In this document: piece by piece, positions 1 to 8,520 of the stretch | How positions within the stretch are numbered: position 1 is the first letter of the stretch | Layout: every line of letters starts with the position of its first letter | Source: Sphingomonas sp. 3P27F8 | GTDB lineage: Bacteria > Pseudomonadota > Alphaproteobacteria > Sphingomonadales > Sphingomonadaceae | Assembly (NCBI RefSeq): GCF_005502745.1 | Contig: NZ_SCNL01000006.1 | Coordinates: 1 to 64,000 of the forward strand | Length of the DNA: 64,000 nucleotides | Direction of reading: 5' to 3' | The notes under the pieces: model-generated | Database searches by the model: none | Told to the model about the DNA's origin: nothing | What the model saw: the letters and a program-made list of their open reading frames with translations, nothing else | Position numbers and translations under genes: made by a program

Positions 1-514
1 CCGCTGCGATCTCCGCTTCCTCGCGCAGCGAAATGAATCCGGCCGGCTGACGCAACCTGACCGCGCGCATCAGCCGCGCCCCCCGGCCCAGTCGCGTGCG
101 CGTGAAGCGATTCGCCCAGCCCGCGCCGACGAAGGTTTCCACCACCTCCGCCACCGCATCGTCCGCCAGTAAAACCTCGGCTGGCAGATGGCTCGCGCCG
201 GCGGTGGCGATGTGCAGGATCTGCACCGGATCGGCGGCGGCCGCGGCGTCAAGGCGCAGCGACCAGCCACGTCCGGCCGCGCGGCGACCGAGCGGATGAC
301 CGGACGGCGCGATGTCAACAAGCGCGACGCGATCGAGGACACTGCGCGCCTCATCGAGCACGCCATCGACGAACACGAGCCGCGCGCCCGGCAAATCCAG
401 GAAATCAGCGTCCGGCGCGGCGATCGGCGCGAGCGCGCTCGCCGCTGCAAGCCCGCCCAGATCGGCCCATCGCCATGCCTCCTCCCGGGTGGAGGGAAGA
501 TCGAGCACGCTCAT
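1..514 (-). CDS. sufD: SufD, Fe-S cluster assembly scaffold subunit (N-terminal part only)
   Basis: This is the N-terminal 171 codons of SufD; the rest lies beyond the left edge. The protein starts MSVLDLPSTREEAWRWADL, and the T/S-R-x-E-A-W-R segment near the N-terminus is typical of SufD. SufD partners SufB and SufC in the SufBC2D scaffold, which builds Fe-S clusters in the cytoplasm. The ATG at 514 overlaps the stop of the upstream 38-codon ORF as ATGA, and the gene follows sufC in the same operon, which supports both identity and start. Only the variable N-terminal region is present, so the beta-helix core cannot be checked. Identity is secure mainly from context plus the N-terminal motif. 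Confidence 0.88.
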   Translation of the reverse strand, partial: MSVLDLPSTREEAWRWADLGGLAAASALAPIAAPDADFLDLPGARLVFVDGVLDEARSVLDRVALVDIAPSGHPLGRRAAGRGWSLRLDAAAAADPVQILHIATAGASHLPAEVLLADDAVAEVVETFVGAGWANRFTRTRLGRGARLMRAVRLRQPAGFISLREEAEIAA

Positions 515-627
515 GACCGCGCCTTCCGCAGTGCAGCCTGCAACCCTTTGAACAATTCCGGCTTACGCTGGTTGACGCCTGCCGGCGTGACCGCCTGACG
601 CGCAGCGACCGCTTTCAGCGCCAGCAT
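511..627 (-). CDS. 38-residue basic ORF coupled between sufC and sufD
   Basis: An uninterrupted ORF of 38 codons fills the exact gap between sufC and sufD. Its ATG at 627 overlaps the sufC stop as TGATG and its stop overlaps the sufD start as ATGA. The peptide begins MLALKAVAARQAV and ends LRKARS; it is rich in Lys/Arg and has no signal peptide or Cys. It may be a real small protein, or only a device that carries ribosomes from sufC to sufD. I do not recognise a family. The double overlap, not the sequence, is the evidence that it is translated. Confidence 0.5.
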   Translation of the reverse strand: MLALKAVAARQAVTPAGVNQRKPELFKGLQAALRKARS

Positions 628-1379
628 CACGCCGCCTCCGCGCCCGCGCCGAGATAGCCTTCCCGCTCCAGTTCGAGTGCCAGCTCCGGGCCGCCCGAAC
701 GGGTGATCCGCCCATCGGCAAGCACATGCACGAAATCCGGGCGAACGTAATCGAGCAGCCGCTGGTAATGCGTGATGAGCAGCACCGCCTTGTCGGCCTT
801 GCGCATAATGCGGTTGATGCCGTCACCCACCACGCGGAGCGCGTCGATGTCGAGGCCGCTGTCCGTCTCGTCGAGGATCGCGAAGCGGGGATCGATGATC
901 CCCATCTGCACCATCTCGTTGCGCTTCTTCTCGCCACCGGAAAAACCGACGTTGACCGGGCGTTTCAGCATCTCCTGATTGAGGCCGAGCGCATCCGCCT
1001 CGCCGCGCGCCACTTTCAGAAACTCGCCGCCCGACAAGGGCTTGTCGCCGCGCGCGGTGCGCTGCGCATTGAGGCTCTCGCGCAGGAACTGGACGTTCGA
1101 CACGCCGGGTATCTCGACCGGATACTGAAATCCCAGGAAAAGCCCGGCGGCCGCCCGCTCATGCGGCGCGAGAGCGAGCAAATCCTGTCCGTCGAACGTC
1201 ACGGAACCTTCGGTAACCTCATAACCGGGCCGCCCGCCGAGCACATAGCCGAGCGTCGATTTTCCCGCGCCGTTAGGTCCCATGATCGCATGCACCTCTC
1301 CCGCGTTCACCGCGAGCGACAGGCCCTTCAGGATCGGCTTGCCGTCGATTTCGGCGTGGAGGTTTTCAATCTTCAGCAT
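627..1379 (-). CDS. sufC: SufC, Fe-S assembly ATPase
   Basis: ABC-type ATPase of 250 residues, the normal SufC length. Walker A GPNGAGKST is at residues 34-42, the signature FSGGEKKRNE at 146-155, and Walker B with D-loop (FAILDETDSGLD) at 166-177. It is a soluble member of the ABC family with no membrane partner. It drives conformational change in the SufBCD scaffold during cluster assembly. I chose the ATG at 1379, giving MLKIENLHAE; a TTG 18 bases upstream would add six residues but has poorly spaced ribosome-binding sequence. The gene sits 36 bases after the small secreted-protein gene and overlaps the next ORF by one base. Confidence 0.96.
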   Translation of the reverse strand: MLKIENLHAEIDGKPILKGLSLAVNAGEVHAIMGPNGAGKSTLGYVLGGRPGYEVTEGSVTFDGQDLLALAPHERAAAGLFLGFQYPVEIPGVSNVQFLRESLNAQRTARGDKPLSGGEFLKVARGEADALGLNQEMLKRPVNVGFSGGEKKRNEMVQMGIIDPRFAILDETDSGLDIDALRVVGDGINRIMRKADKAVLLITHYQRLLDYVRPDFVHVLADGRITRSGGPELALELEREGYLGAGAEAA

Positions 1380-1415
1380 GGCTCGGGATTCTTTCAATTC
1401 CTGTATTCCACCGGA

Positions 1416-1706
1416 TCACTGCGCCGCCCGACCACGCACGATCGCGGCGACTTTCACTTCAACACAATCTGCAAGCGGCTCGGGCTGGGTCACGCCGCGA
1501 TCGAAACTGGCGGCGGTCGCCTCGCACGCAGCATGATCGATCTCGGCATCGCCGCTCGAAACACGCGCCTGACACGCCTTCACCTTGCCGCCATCCACCT
1601 GCATCGCGATCCGCAGCTTGTGCAGCGCGGCCACGACCACATCGCGCTGCGCAGTCGCCGCGGCATCGGGAACTGCCGCGAGAACCATCGTGGCGAGGAG
1701 AATCAC
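1416..1706 (-). CDS. Small secreted protein with TonB-C-like motif inside the suf operon
   Basis: A 96-residue protein with a hydrophobic N-terminus ([19 protein letters not shown]) that looks like a cleavable signal peptide, so it is probably periplasmic. It has three cysteines (about 45, 61 and 81). The stretch [17 protein letters not shown] resembles the C-x4-SSG-x3-(L/I)D-x3-C pattern of small TonB C-terminal-type domains in sphingomonads; that assignment is my reading, not proven. The GTG start at 1706 overlaps the sufB stop as GTGA, so it is translationally coupled to sufB. A secreted protein in a cytoplasmic cluster-assembly operon is unexpected. Function unknown. Confidence 0.72.
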   Translation of the reverse strand: MILLATMVLAAVPDAAATAQRDVVVAALHKLRIAMQVDGGKVKACQARVSSGDAEIDHAACEATAASFDRGVTQPEPLADCVEVKVAAIVRGRAAQ

Positions 1707-3166
1707 CCGACGCTCCCCTCGAGCGAAATCCCCAGCAGTTTCTGCGCCTCGACCGCGAATTCCATGGGGAGTTGTTGCAGCACCTCGCGCGCGAAGCCGT
1801 TGACGATCAATGCGACCGCCGCTTCCTGATCCAGCCCGCGCGACATCGCGTAAAAAAGCTGGTCGTCGCTGATCTTGCTTGTGGTCGCCTCATGCTCGAT
1901 CTGCGCGCTCGGGTTTTTCACCTCGATATAGGGCACGGTATGCGCCCCGCACTGATCGCCGAGCAACAGGCTGTCGCATTGCGTGAAGTTGCGGACCCCC
2001 TCCGCCGTCGCCGCCACGCGCACGAGCCCGCGATAGGTATTGTCGCTGTGCCCCGCACTGATCCCCTTCGACACGATCGTGGAACGCGATCCCTTGCCGA
2101 GGTGGATCATCTTGGTGCCGGTATCCGCCTGCTGGCGGTTGTTCGTCACCGCAACCGAATAGAATTCGCCCACGCTGTTCTCGCCCGCCAGCACGCAGCT
2201 TGGATATTTCCAGGTGATCGCGGAGCCGGTCTCAACCTGCGTCCAGCTAACCTTGCTGTTCCGTCCCTGGCAGAGCGCGCGCTTGGTGACGAAATTATAG
2301 ATGCCGCCGACGCCGTTCTCGTCGCCGGGATACCAGTTCTGCACGGTGGAATATTTGATCTCGGCATCGTCGAGCGCGACCAGCTCGACCACCGCGGCAT
2401 GAAGCTGGTTCTCGTCGCGCATCGGCGCGGTACAGCCCTCGAGATAGGAGACATACGCCCCCTTGTCCGCGACGATCAGCGTCCGCTCGAACTGGCCGGT
2501 ATTCTCCGCATTGATCCGGAAATAGGTGGATAGCTCCATCGGGCACCGCACGCCCTCCGGGATGTAGACGAAGGTGCCGTCGGAAAAGACCGCGCTGTTG
2601 AGCGTCGCGAAATAATTGTCATGCTGCGGCACCACCTTGCCCAGCCATTTCTTCACGAGGTCGGGATATTCGCGCACCGCCTCGCTGATCGACAGGAAGA
2701 TCACGCCCGCCGCCTTCAGTTCCTCGCGGAAGGTCGTGGCGACGGAAACACTGTCGAACACAGCGTCCACCGCGATTTTGCGCGCCCCCTCGACCCCGGC
2801 GAGCACTTTCTGCTCCTCGATCGGAATGCCGAGCTTTTCATAGGTGCGACGGATTTCGGGATCGAGTTCGTCGAGCGAGCTGATCGTCTTCTTCTGCTTC
2901 GGCTCTGCGTAGTAATAAGCGTCCTGATAATCGATCGGCGGGATATTGAGCTTGGCCCAGTCCGGCGCATCCATCTCCAGCCACTTGGCATAAGCCTTCA
3001 GCCGCCAGTCGAGCATCCACTGCGGCTCGCCCTTCTTGGCGGAGATATAGCGCACGATATCCTCGGACAGGCCCTTCGGCGCGAAATCCTGTTCGATCTC
3101 GGTCGCGAAGCCCCATTCGTACTTCTTGGAGACGGCCGCGAGCGCCTCGGCGTTCTTCGTAGCCAT
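1703..3166 (-). CDS. sufB: SufB, Fe-S cluster assembly scaffold
   Basis: A 487-residue protein that aligns with SufB along its full expected length, including [20 protein letters not shown] and [11 protein letters not shown] segments and the C-terminal [20 protein letters not shown] region typical of SufB. SufB forms the scaffold with SufC and SufD and carries the nascent cluster. The frame stays open upstream of the start, but the ATG at 3166 gives [10 protein letters not shown] and lies ten bases after a strong AGGAGG. That ATG also overlaps the stop of the rrf2 gene (TAATG). It is the first assembly gene after the regulator in this operon. Confidence 0.96.
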   Translation of the reverse strand: MATKNAEALAAVSKKYEWGFATEIEQDFAPKGLSEDIVRYISAKKGEPQWMLDWRLKAYAKWLEMDAPDWAKLNIPPIDYQDAYYYAEPKQKKTISSLDELDPEIRRTYEKLGIPIEEQKVLAGVEGARKIAVDAVFDSVSVATTFREELKAAGVIFLSISEAVREYPDLVKKWLGKVVPQHDNYFATLNSAVFSDGTFVYIPEGVRCPMELSTYFRINAENTGQFERTLIVADKGAYVSYLEGCTAPMRDENQLHAAVVELVALDDAEIKYSTVQNWYPGDENGVGGIYNFVTKRALCQGRNSKVSWTQVETGSAITWKYPSCVLAGENSVGEFYSVAVTNNRQQADTGTKMIHLGKGSRSTIVSKGISAGHSDNTYRGLVRVAATAEGVRNFTQCDSLLLGDQCGAHTVPYIEVKNPSAQIEHEATTSKISDDQLFYAMSRGLDQEAAVALIVNGFAREVLQQLPMEFAVEAQKLLGISLEGSVG

Positions 3167-3606
3167 TATGCCATCACCTCCTGGCGCGAGACCGGCGCCG
3201 GCGCGCCGGCGAGGCTCGCCAGCGTCACCCCGGCGAGCGCGCCGCGCACCGCGTTGTTCACGACATTCCAATGCGGCTTCACGCGACAATTCCCTTCGAT
3301 GGCGCAATCATGATCGCCGACGTCGACACAGGCGGTGAGCGCGATCGGGCCCTCAACCGCCTCGATGATATCCATCAGGCTGATCGTCGCCGGCGGACGG
3401 GCGAGGCGAAAGCCGCCGCCGGTCCCACGCGCGCTTTCGATCAGGCCGGCGGCGGACAGGCGGCTGACGAGCTTCTGCGCGGTGGGCAGCGGCACACCCG
3501 TTTCCTCGGCCAGAACCGTGGCATTCAGCCGCCCGGCCCCGCCGCAATGGCGCGCGGCGGCGGACATCATCACGACCGCATAATCGGCTAGGCTCGAAAG
3601 GCGCAT
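3166..3606 (-). CDS. sufR: Rrf2-family regulator heading the suf operon
   Basis: A 146-residue winged-helix protein: [11 protein letters not shown] and [19 protein letters not shown] form the Rrf2 DNA-binding domain. Three cysteines at about 93, 101 and 107 (C-x7-C-x5-C) match the cluster-ligand region of IscR/SufR-type proteins. Such regulators sense Fe-S status and control their own suf operon. It is the first gene of the operon and overlaps sufB by one base. A perfect inverted repeat lies immediately upstream (3615-3639) and is the obvious candidate operator. The symbol sufR is assigned by position; it could equally be called an IscR-like Rrf2 protein. Confidence 0.88.
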   Translation of the reverse strand: MRLSSLADYAVVMMSAAARHCGGAGRLNATVLAEETGVPLPTAQKLVSRLSAAGLIESARGTGGGFRLARPPATISLMDIIEAVEGPIALTACVDVGDHDCAIEGNCRVKPHWNVVNNAVRGALAGVTLASLAGAPAPVSRQEVMA

Positions 3607-3614
3607 GTTCAGGT

Positions 3615-3639
3615 CAATCGGATCGATTCATTCCGATTG
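3615..3639. promoter_or_regulatory. Inverted repeat upstream of rrf2, candidate operator
   Basis: CAATCGGA (3615-3622) and TCCGATTG (3632-3639) are a perfect 8-bp inverted repeat separated by nine bases. The right end of the minus-strand leader starts nine bases away from the rrf2 ATG. Position and symmetry suit binding by a dimeric regulator, most simply Rrf2 autoregulation; this is inference. Confidence 0.5.
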
Positions 3640-3697
3640 GCAGATGGTCGCGTTTCGGCGCGAAATCAAGCACCGTCGCGCACGGTCGCCGGGACGA

Positions 3698-4552
3698 TCA
3701 CGTATTCGAGATGATTGAATGCACCTGGCCACCAAGCGCGAGCCGCTGCGACATGGTGAGTTGCGCCAGATGGTTGGGCTCGGTGCGAAGCTGGCCGGGC
3801 GTCAGCCCGGCGAATTGCTTGATTTCCCGGATAAGGTGCGACTGATCGTAGAAGCCTTCCGAGATCAGTTCGTCGAGGGTTGACGTGCCGTTCGCCAGCG
3901 CCACCGCCGCGCGAAGCGCGCGATATTTGCGCGCCAGCAGTTTCGGCGGGCCGCCATACAGCGCGTTGCAGCGCCGCTCCACCTGCCGGCGCGAGAGGCC
4001 GGTCGCCTCAAGCAGCTCGCAGACATTCGGTGACGGGCTGCCCGCGAGCCACGCGTCGATCTGCCGTGCAAAGGTCAACGCGCCGGTATCCGAGCGATCG
4101 ATCGACGCGCGCACGAACGCTGCGGCTACGGCCACCTTGTCTTCGGTAGAGTGCGCCGCCCGCATGCGATCGCTTACGCGCCGCACCGCCGAACCGAAGA
4201 ACGCCTCCCCATCGAGCGCGCGATTCAGCATGGTCGAGGCATCGATCCCCAGCAGCGCCGCCCAGCCGGCAGGCTGGATGCCCATTCCGATCACATCCAG
4301 CGGCCCATCGGCCCGGGTCCGCATCGCGCCGCTGGTGGGGCCGACGATATGGACTTCGCCAACCGCCTGTATGCTGCCATCGGGAAACACGTAGGATGCC
4401 TCGCGCCCCGACAATCGAAACCTTAGCTGTGCATGATCGGCGCGTTCCACATCCTCGAAAAGCGGGATATCGGCGCGAAAACGATAGAACAGCGTGACAT
4501 ACGGCCGAAGATCCTCGGCTGGCACCACATAGTCCAGCGTAATATCAGCCAC
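3698..4552 (-). CDS. AraC-family transcriptional regulator
   Basis: A 284-residue protein. The C-terminal part holds the AraC double helix-turn-helix: LLEATGLSRRQVERRCNALY for the first helix pair, and GFYDQSHLIREIKQFAGLTP for the second, which is the classic AraC signature. The first about 170 residues resemble the ligand-side domain found in many stand-alone sphingomonad AraC proteins (AQLRFRLSG, VHIVGPTSG). It lies 91 bases upstream of the suf operon on the same strand and its target is not evident. No neighbouring gene is clearly divergent from it, so its effector and regulon cannot be guessed from context. Confidence 0.88.
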   Translation of the reverse strand: MADITLDYVVPAEDLRPYVTLFYRFRADIPLFEDVERADHAQLRFRLSGREASYVFPDGSIQAVGEVHIVGPTSGAMRTRADGPLDVIGMGIQPAGWAALLGIDASTMLNRALDGEAFFGSAVRRVSDRMRAAHSTEDKVAVAAAFVRASIDRSDTGALTFARQIDAWLAGSPSPNVCELLEATGLSRRQVERRCNALYGGPPKLLARKYRALRAAVALANGTSTLDELISEGFYDQSHLIREIKQFAGLTPGQLRTEPNHLAQLTMSQRLALGGQVHSIISNT

Positions 4553-4594
4553 GTTTACGCGCCCCGTTTATCGCATGATATTAACGCGTGATCG

Positions 4595-4635
4595 CAAAGA
4601 ATAAAAGTGGCCCGGCCGCGTGAGCAGCCGGGCCA
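4595..4635 (-). terminator. Rho-independent terminator downstream of ggt
   Basis: Arms TGGCCCGGC (4608-4616) and GCCGGGCCA (4627-4635) form a perfect 9-bp stem with a ten-base loop. Read on the minus strand the stem is followed by ACTTTTATTCTTT (4607-4595). It would end transcription coming from ggt about 160 bases beyond its stop. Confidence 0.75.
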
Positions 4636-4687
4636 TTCAGTTGAGAACCCCTGTTGCCAGAAGCTCTTCGGGTCGCGCCATCTTTAG

Positions 4688-4710
4688 ATACTTTTGCCCC
4701 CAAAAAGTAT
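4688..4710. other. AT-rich perfect hairpin in the ggt 3' region
   Basis: ATACTTTT (4688-4695) and AAAAGTAT (4703-4710) pair perfectly around a C-rich seven-base loop. The stretch 4636-4795 has no convincing ORF and is AT-richer than its surroundings. The hairpin lacks a GC-rich stem, so it is not a normal terminator; it may protect the ggt mRNA 3' end or be a small-RNA element. Confidence 0.35.
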
Positions 4711-4795
4711 TGGATGGATTCGACATATCTTGATGCACTTTCATACAATTAGCGGCGACACCGCAGCCTTCCTCCCAGTATTTCTTACAATTCCT

Positions 4796-6544
4796 TCATT
4801 GATTCAGCCGCTTCGTCGGCATCGAGGCAACGAGGACGCGACCCTCCCGGCGCGGATCATAGCCGCCGTCTATTTTTCCCCCGCGCACGATGACACCCTG
4901 CAGGCCCGAGTCCTCGCCCTGGCCCGGCCTCACCACGATGCCGCGTGCCGCAAGGCCCGCCAGCACCGCCGGCGGGAATTTATCGACCTCGCCATTGAAC
5001 ACCTCGCCTCGCGCGACGAGGTTCGGCAGCGCAAGCGCCTCCTGCATCGGCATTCCCCAGTCGATCGACGCGACCATCGCCTTGCCGACATAGGCGAGGA
5101 TCGCGTTGCCGCCGGCCGAGCCCAGCGCACCGGCGAAGTCGCGCTTCTCGTCAAGCAGGACGAGCGGCGTCATCGAGGAACGCGGGCGCTTCCCCGCGGC
5201 GACGGCGTTGGCAGCCGGGCGACCGGTCGCATCGCGCGGGCTGAACGAAAAATCGGTCATCTGGTTGTTGAGGAAAAAGCCGTCGACCATCCGCCCCGAC
5301 CCGAAGATCGATTCGACGGTCGTCGTCATGGACACCACGTTGCCCCGCGCATCCCCGATCACGAAATGTGACGTGCCGGTCGGCTCCAGCGTCCGGTCCG
5401 CGCCGGCGTCCGCATTTGCACCGGGCGGATTGCCCGCCGCCGGTGCCGGCCCGGCACGCTCGCCGATCAGCTTTGCCCGGCCCGCGACATAGGCGCGGTC
5501 GAGCATCCCTGTGACCGGTACGGCCACGAACGCCGGATCCCCGACATACCGGTCGCGATCGGCGTACATCAGCCGGCTCGCCTCCGCGAACTGGAACCAT
5601 GCCTTTGGATCGGACGGGCCGCGCCTGGCGATATCGGTATTGCTCAGCAGCGTAAGCAGCTGCAGCAACCCCACCCCGCTAGACGGGGGCGGCGGCACGC
5701 ATACGAGATAGACGCGATACGGGCCGCACAGCGCTTCGCGCACGAGCGGACGATAACCGGCTAGATCAGCTAGCGTCATGGCGCCCGGATGCTCGCCCGC
5801 GTGAACGCGATCGACGATCGCCCGCGCTGTCCGCCCGGCATAGAGCGCCGCCGGTCCCTCCGCTGCGAGCCGGCGCAGGAAATCGGCATAGGCCGGATTA
5901 TGCAGACGGTCTCCGGCATGGAGCAGGCCGCCGCCGGGCCGCGCGAAATAGGCCAGCACGTCGGGCGCCGAAGACTGCGGGAACATCGCGCTGGCGAGGA
6001 ACCGCCCGAGCCGCGGCGACACGATGAATCCGTCACGCGCCGTCCGCTCCGCATCGCCGAACAGATCGCGCCACGGCAGCGCGCCATGCCGCTCGTGAGC
6101 GAGCGCCAGCATCTTCATCGCGCCGGGAACCCCGGTGGCGCGACCGCTCAACACCGCAGTGGCGAACGGCAGCGGCCTGCCATTGTCGTCAAGGAACATA
6201 TCCGGTGTCGCCCCGGCGGGCGCCGTCTCGCGACCGTCGTAGATCGTCACGCGACGCGTTCCGCCATCGTAATAGGTCATGAAGCCACCGCCGCCGACGC
6301 CCGAACTCTGCGGCTCGACCAGCGACAGCATCGCCTGCACCGCGATCGCCGCGTCCACCGCGCTGCCCCCGCGCCGCAACACCGCCATTCCCGTCTCCGC
6401 CGCCAGCGGATTGGCCGCCGCGACGAAGACCTGCGCGGTCGTCGCCGGCCGCGCGACATCACGCGGCCGCGCGGCGGGCACGGCCGCGCACGATCCGAGC
6501 GCGGCGGCGGCGATCGTGGCGAGCAGCGTTCTTGTCAGCTTCAT
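4796..6544 (-). CDS. ggt: Gamma-glutamyltransferase, probable lipoprotein
   Basis: A 582-residue gamma-glutamyltransferase precursor. The N-terminus has a Lys/Arg-containing start, a hydrophobic stretch and the lipobox LGSC with Cys19, so it is probably lipid-anchored in the periplasm. The family is made as one chain and cleaves itself before a catalytic Thr; here TGTSHF puts the nucleophile at Thr391. GDSG-type segments (GEDSGLQGV) and PPPPSSGVGLLQLL near residue 285 are also family marks. It hydrolyses or transfers the gamma-glutamyl group of glutathione and related peptides. It stands alone, ending at the terminator at 4595-4635 and divergent from the acyl-CoA synthetase gene. Confidence 0.95.
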   Translation of the reverse strand: MKLTRTLLATIAAAALGSCAAVPAARPRDVARPATTAQVFVAAANPLAAETGMAVLRRGGSAVDAAIAVQAMLSLVEPQSSGVGGGGFMTYYDGGTRRVTIYDGRETAPAGATPDMFLDDNGRPLPFATAVLSGRATGVPGAMKMLALAHERHGALPWRDLFGDAERTARDGFIVSPRLGRFLASAMFPQSSAPDVLAYFARPGGGLLHAGDRLHNPAYADFLRRLAAEGPAALYAGRTARAIVDRVHAGEHPGAMTLADLAGYRPLVREALCGPYRVYLVCVPPPPSSGVGLLQLLTLLSNTDIARRGPSDPKAWFQFAEASRLMYADRDRYVGDPAFVAVPVTGMLDRAYVAGRAKLIGERAGPAPAAGNPPGANADAGADRTLEPTGTSHFVIGDARGNVVSMTTTVESIFGSGRMVDGFFLNNQMTDFSFSPRDATGRPAANAVAAGKRPRSSMTPLVLLDEKRDFAGALGSAGGNAILAYVGKAMVASIDWGMPMQEALALPNLVARGEVFNGEVDKFPPAVLAGLAARGIVVRPGQGEDSGLQGVIVRGGKIDGGYDPRREGRVLVASMPTKRLNQ

Positions 6545-6690
6545 TCCAAGGCTCCCTGCGACCCGTTCATTTCCCGCATTCGTTAACGGGCGATGCCGCG
6601 GCCGTCCACGACGGGTGGCCTCACGTGGCGATCGCTTCTAAGCTCGTGGAACAAGACAAGGAGCCTGTAATCGGGCATCCGGGAGAGGAT

Positions 6691-8475
6691 ATGCGAACGC
6701 TCGAACATTTCCCCAATCTCGTCACCATGTTCTTCACCCGCGCCGCCGAGAAGGGCGATGCGCCGTTCCTGTGGGCGAAACGCGACGGCGCGTGGCAGTC
6801 GACAAGCTGGGCGGAGGCCGCGCGGCAGGTCGCAAGCCTCGCCGCCGCATTGAAGGCATCGGGCCTGCGGCCCGGCGACCGCGTGATGCTCGTCAGCGAG
6901 AACCGCCCGGAATGGTGCCTATCCGATCTCGCGATCATGGCCGCCGGCTGCATCACGGTGCCCACCTACACCACCAATACCGAGCGCGATCACGCCCATA
7001 TCATCGAAAATTCCGGCGCGCGCGCGGTGATCGTCTCCAGCCAGAAGCTGGCCGATGTGGTGATGCGCGCCGTGGTGCGCACCACCCACGCCGAGATCGT
7101 CATCGGGATCGACAAGCCGCGCATTCGCCAGTCCGGCATCGAATGCCTGGATTGGCATGAGTTGATCGCCAGCCATCCAGCAGACCCTGCGAAGGCCGCC
7201 GCCGAGGCGACATTCCAGCGCGAGGATCTGGCCTGCATCATCTACACGTCCGGCACCGGCGGCGCGCCCCGCGGCGTGATGCAGCATCACGGCGCGATCC
7301 TGCACAATGTCGCCGGGTGCACGCAGATCATCGCCGAGGATTTCGGCTGGGGCGACGAGGTGTTCCTGTCCTTCCTTCCGCTCTCCCATGCCTATGAACA
7401 CACCGGCGGACAGCATTTCCCGATCGGTGTGGGTGGGCAGATCTATTATGCCGAGGGGCTGGAGAAGCTCGCCTCGAACATGGAGGAGGTGCGCCCGACG
7501 ATCATGGTGGTCGTGCCGCGGCTGTTCGAGGTGTTGCGCACGCGCATATCAAAGGCGGTGGAGAAACAGGGCGGGATGAGCCAGAAGCTGCTCGGCATGG
7601 CGCTGGATGTCGGCGCCAAGCGCTATGAGCACCGGATGAAGCTGGCCGATCGGCCGAAGGCGCTGCTGGTGGATGCGTTGTTCAAGCCGCGGATCGGCAA
7701 GAAATTCGGTGGCCGGATGAAGGCGATGGTGTCGGGGGGCGCACCGCTGACGCCCGAAGTGGGGGTGTTCTTCCAGTCGCTCGGCGTCACCTTCCTGCAA
7801 GGCTACGGCCAGACGGAGGCCGCGCCGGTGATCTCGTGCAATCGCCCCGCCGCCGGTCTCAAGATGGATACCGTCGGCCCGCCGATGCCCAATACCGAAG
7901 TGGTGATCGCCGAGGATGGCGAGATACTGGTGCGCGGCGAGCTGGTGATGCACGGCTATTGGCGCAACGAGGCGGAAACCGCGCGCGTGCTGCGCGACGG
8001 CTGGCTCCACACCGGCGACATCGGCGAGATCGACGAGCGCGGGCGGATCAGGATCACCGATCGCAAGAAGGATCTGATCATCAACGACAAGGGCGACAAT
8101 GTCGCGCCGCAAAAGGTCGAAGGGCTGCTCACGCTGCAGCCGGAGATCATGCAGGCGATGATCGCCGGGGATCGCAAGCCGCATATGGTCGCGGTGATCG
8201 TGCCCGATCCTGAATGGACGCAGGAATGGTGCGCGGCGAACGGCGTGGCTGACAGCCCGTCCGCACTGGCGGAAAACACCGCGTATCGCGCCGCGCTGAG
8301 CGATGCGGTGGATCGCACCAACACGGAATTGTCGGTGATCGAGCGCATCCGCCGCTTCATCGTCGCCGACGAGCCGTTCGCCATCGAGAACGAGCAGTTG
8401 ACGCCGAGCCTGAAGATCCGCCGCCACGTGCTGAAACAGGTCTATGGCGATCGGCTGGAAGCGCTCTACCGCTAG
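6691..8475 (+). CDS. Long-chain acyl-CoA synthetase (AMP-forming)
   Basis: A 594-residue ANL-superfamily ligase. The phosphate-binding motif IIYTSGTGGAPRGV is at about 183-196, GYGQTEAAP supplies the A5 motif, and the A7-A10 core (HTGDIGEIDERGRIRITDRKKDLI, split here as HTGDIGEID and ITDRKKDLI) is intact. It activates fatty acids to acyl-AMP and then acyl-CoA. The size and C-terminal region (LTPSLKIRR) fit FadD15/FACS-type enzymes. The frame is open further upstream, but the ATG at 6691 follows GGGAGAGGAT and starts MRTLEHFPNL, as is usual for the family. The 146-base gap to ggt should hold divergent promoters; I see no clear boxes. Confidence 0.92.
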   Translation: MRTLEHFPNLVTMFFTRAAEKGDAPFLWAKRDGAWQSTSWAEAARQVASLAAALKASGLRPGDRVMLVSENRPEWCLSDLAIMAAGCITVPTYTTNTERDHAHIIENSGARAVIVSSQKLADVVMRAVVRTTHAEIVIGIDKPRIRQSGIECLDWHELIASHPADPAKAAAEATFQREDLACIIYTSGTGGAPRGVMQHHGAILHNVAGCTQIIAEDFGWGDEVFLSFLPLSHAYEHTGGQHFPIGVGGQIYYAEGLEKLASNMEEVRPTIMVVVPRLFEVLRTRISKAVEKQGGMSQKLLGMALDVGAKRYEHRMKLADRPKALLVDALFKPRIGKKFGGRMKAMVSGGAPLTPEVGVFFQSLGVTFLQGYGQTEAAPVISCNRPAAGLKMDTVGPPMPNTEVVIAEDGEILVRGELVMHGYWRNEAETARVLRDGWLHTGDIGEIDERGRIRITDRKKDLIINDKGDNVAPQKVEGLLTLQPEIMQAMIAGDRKPHMVAVIVPDPEWTQEWCAANGVADSPSALAENTAYRAALSDAVDRTNTELSVIERIRRFIVADEPFAIENEQLTPSLKIRRHVLKQVYGDRLEALYR

Positions 8476-8484
8476 GAAGCTGGA

Positions 8485-8508
8485 GGCGGCCGGCGCGCGC
8501 CGGCCGCC
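8485..8508. terminator. 24-bp perfect palindrome, bidirectional terminator
   Basis: GGCGGCCGGCGC (8485-8496) and GCGCCGGCCGCC (8497-8508) are perfectly complementary with no spacer. The element sits between the acyl-CoA synthetase stop (8475) and the convergent M16 peptidase stop (8521). On the plus strand it is followed by TGCCGTCTTTCG. It probably stops transcripts from both sides, although the T-tract is weak. Confidence 0.65.
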
Positions 8509-8520
8509 TGCCGTCTTTCG

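Noticed and set aside
3167..3307. N-terminal extension of SufB to 3307
   Set aside because: The added residues overlap the rrf2 gene and do not match SufB; the ATG at 3166 has a strong AGGAGG site.
4688..4710. AT-rich hairpin as a Rho-independent terminator
   Set aside because: The stem is AT-only and no T-tract follows; the strong terminator is at 4595-4635.
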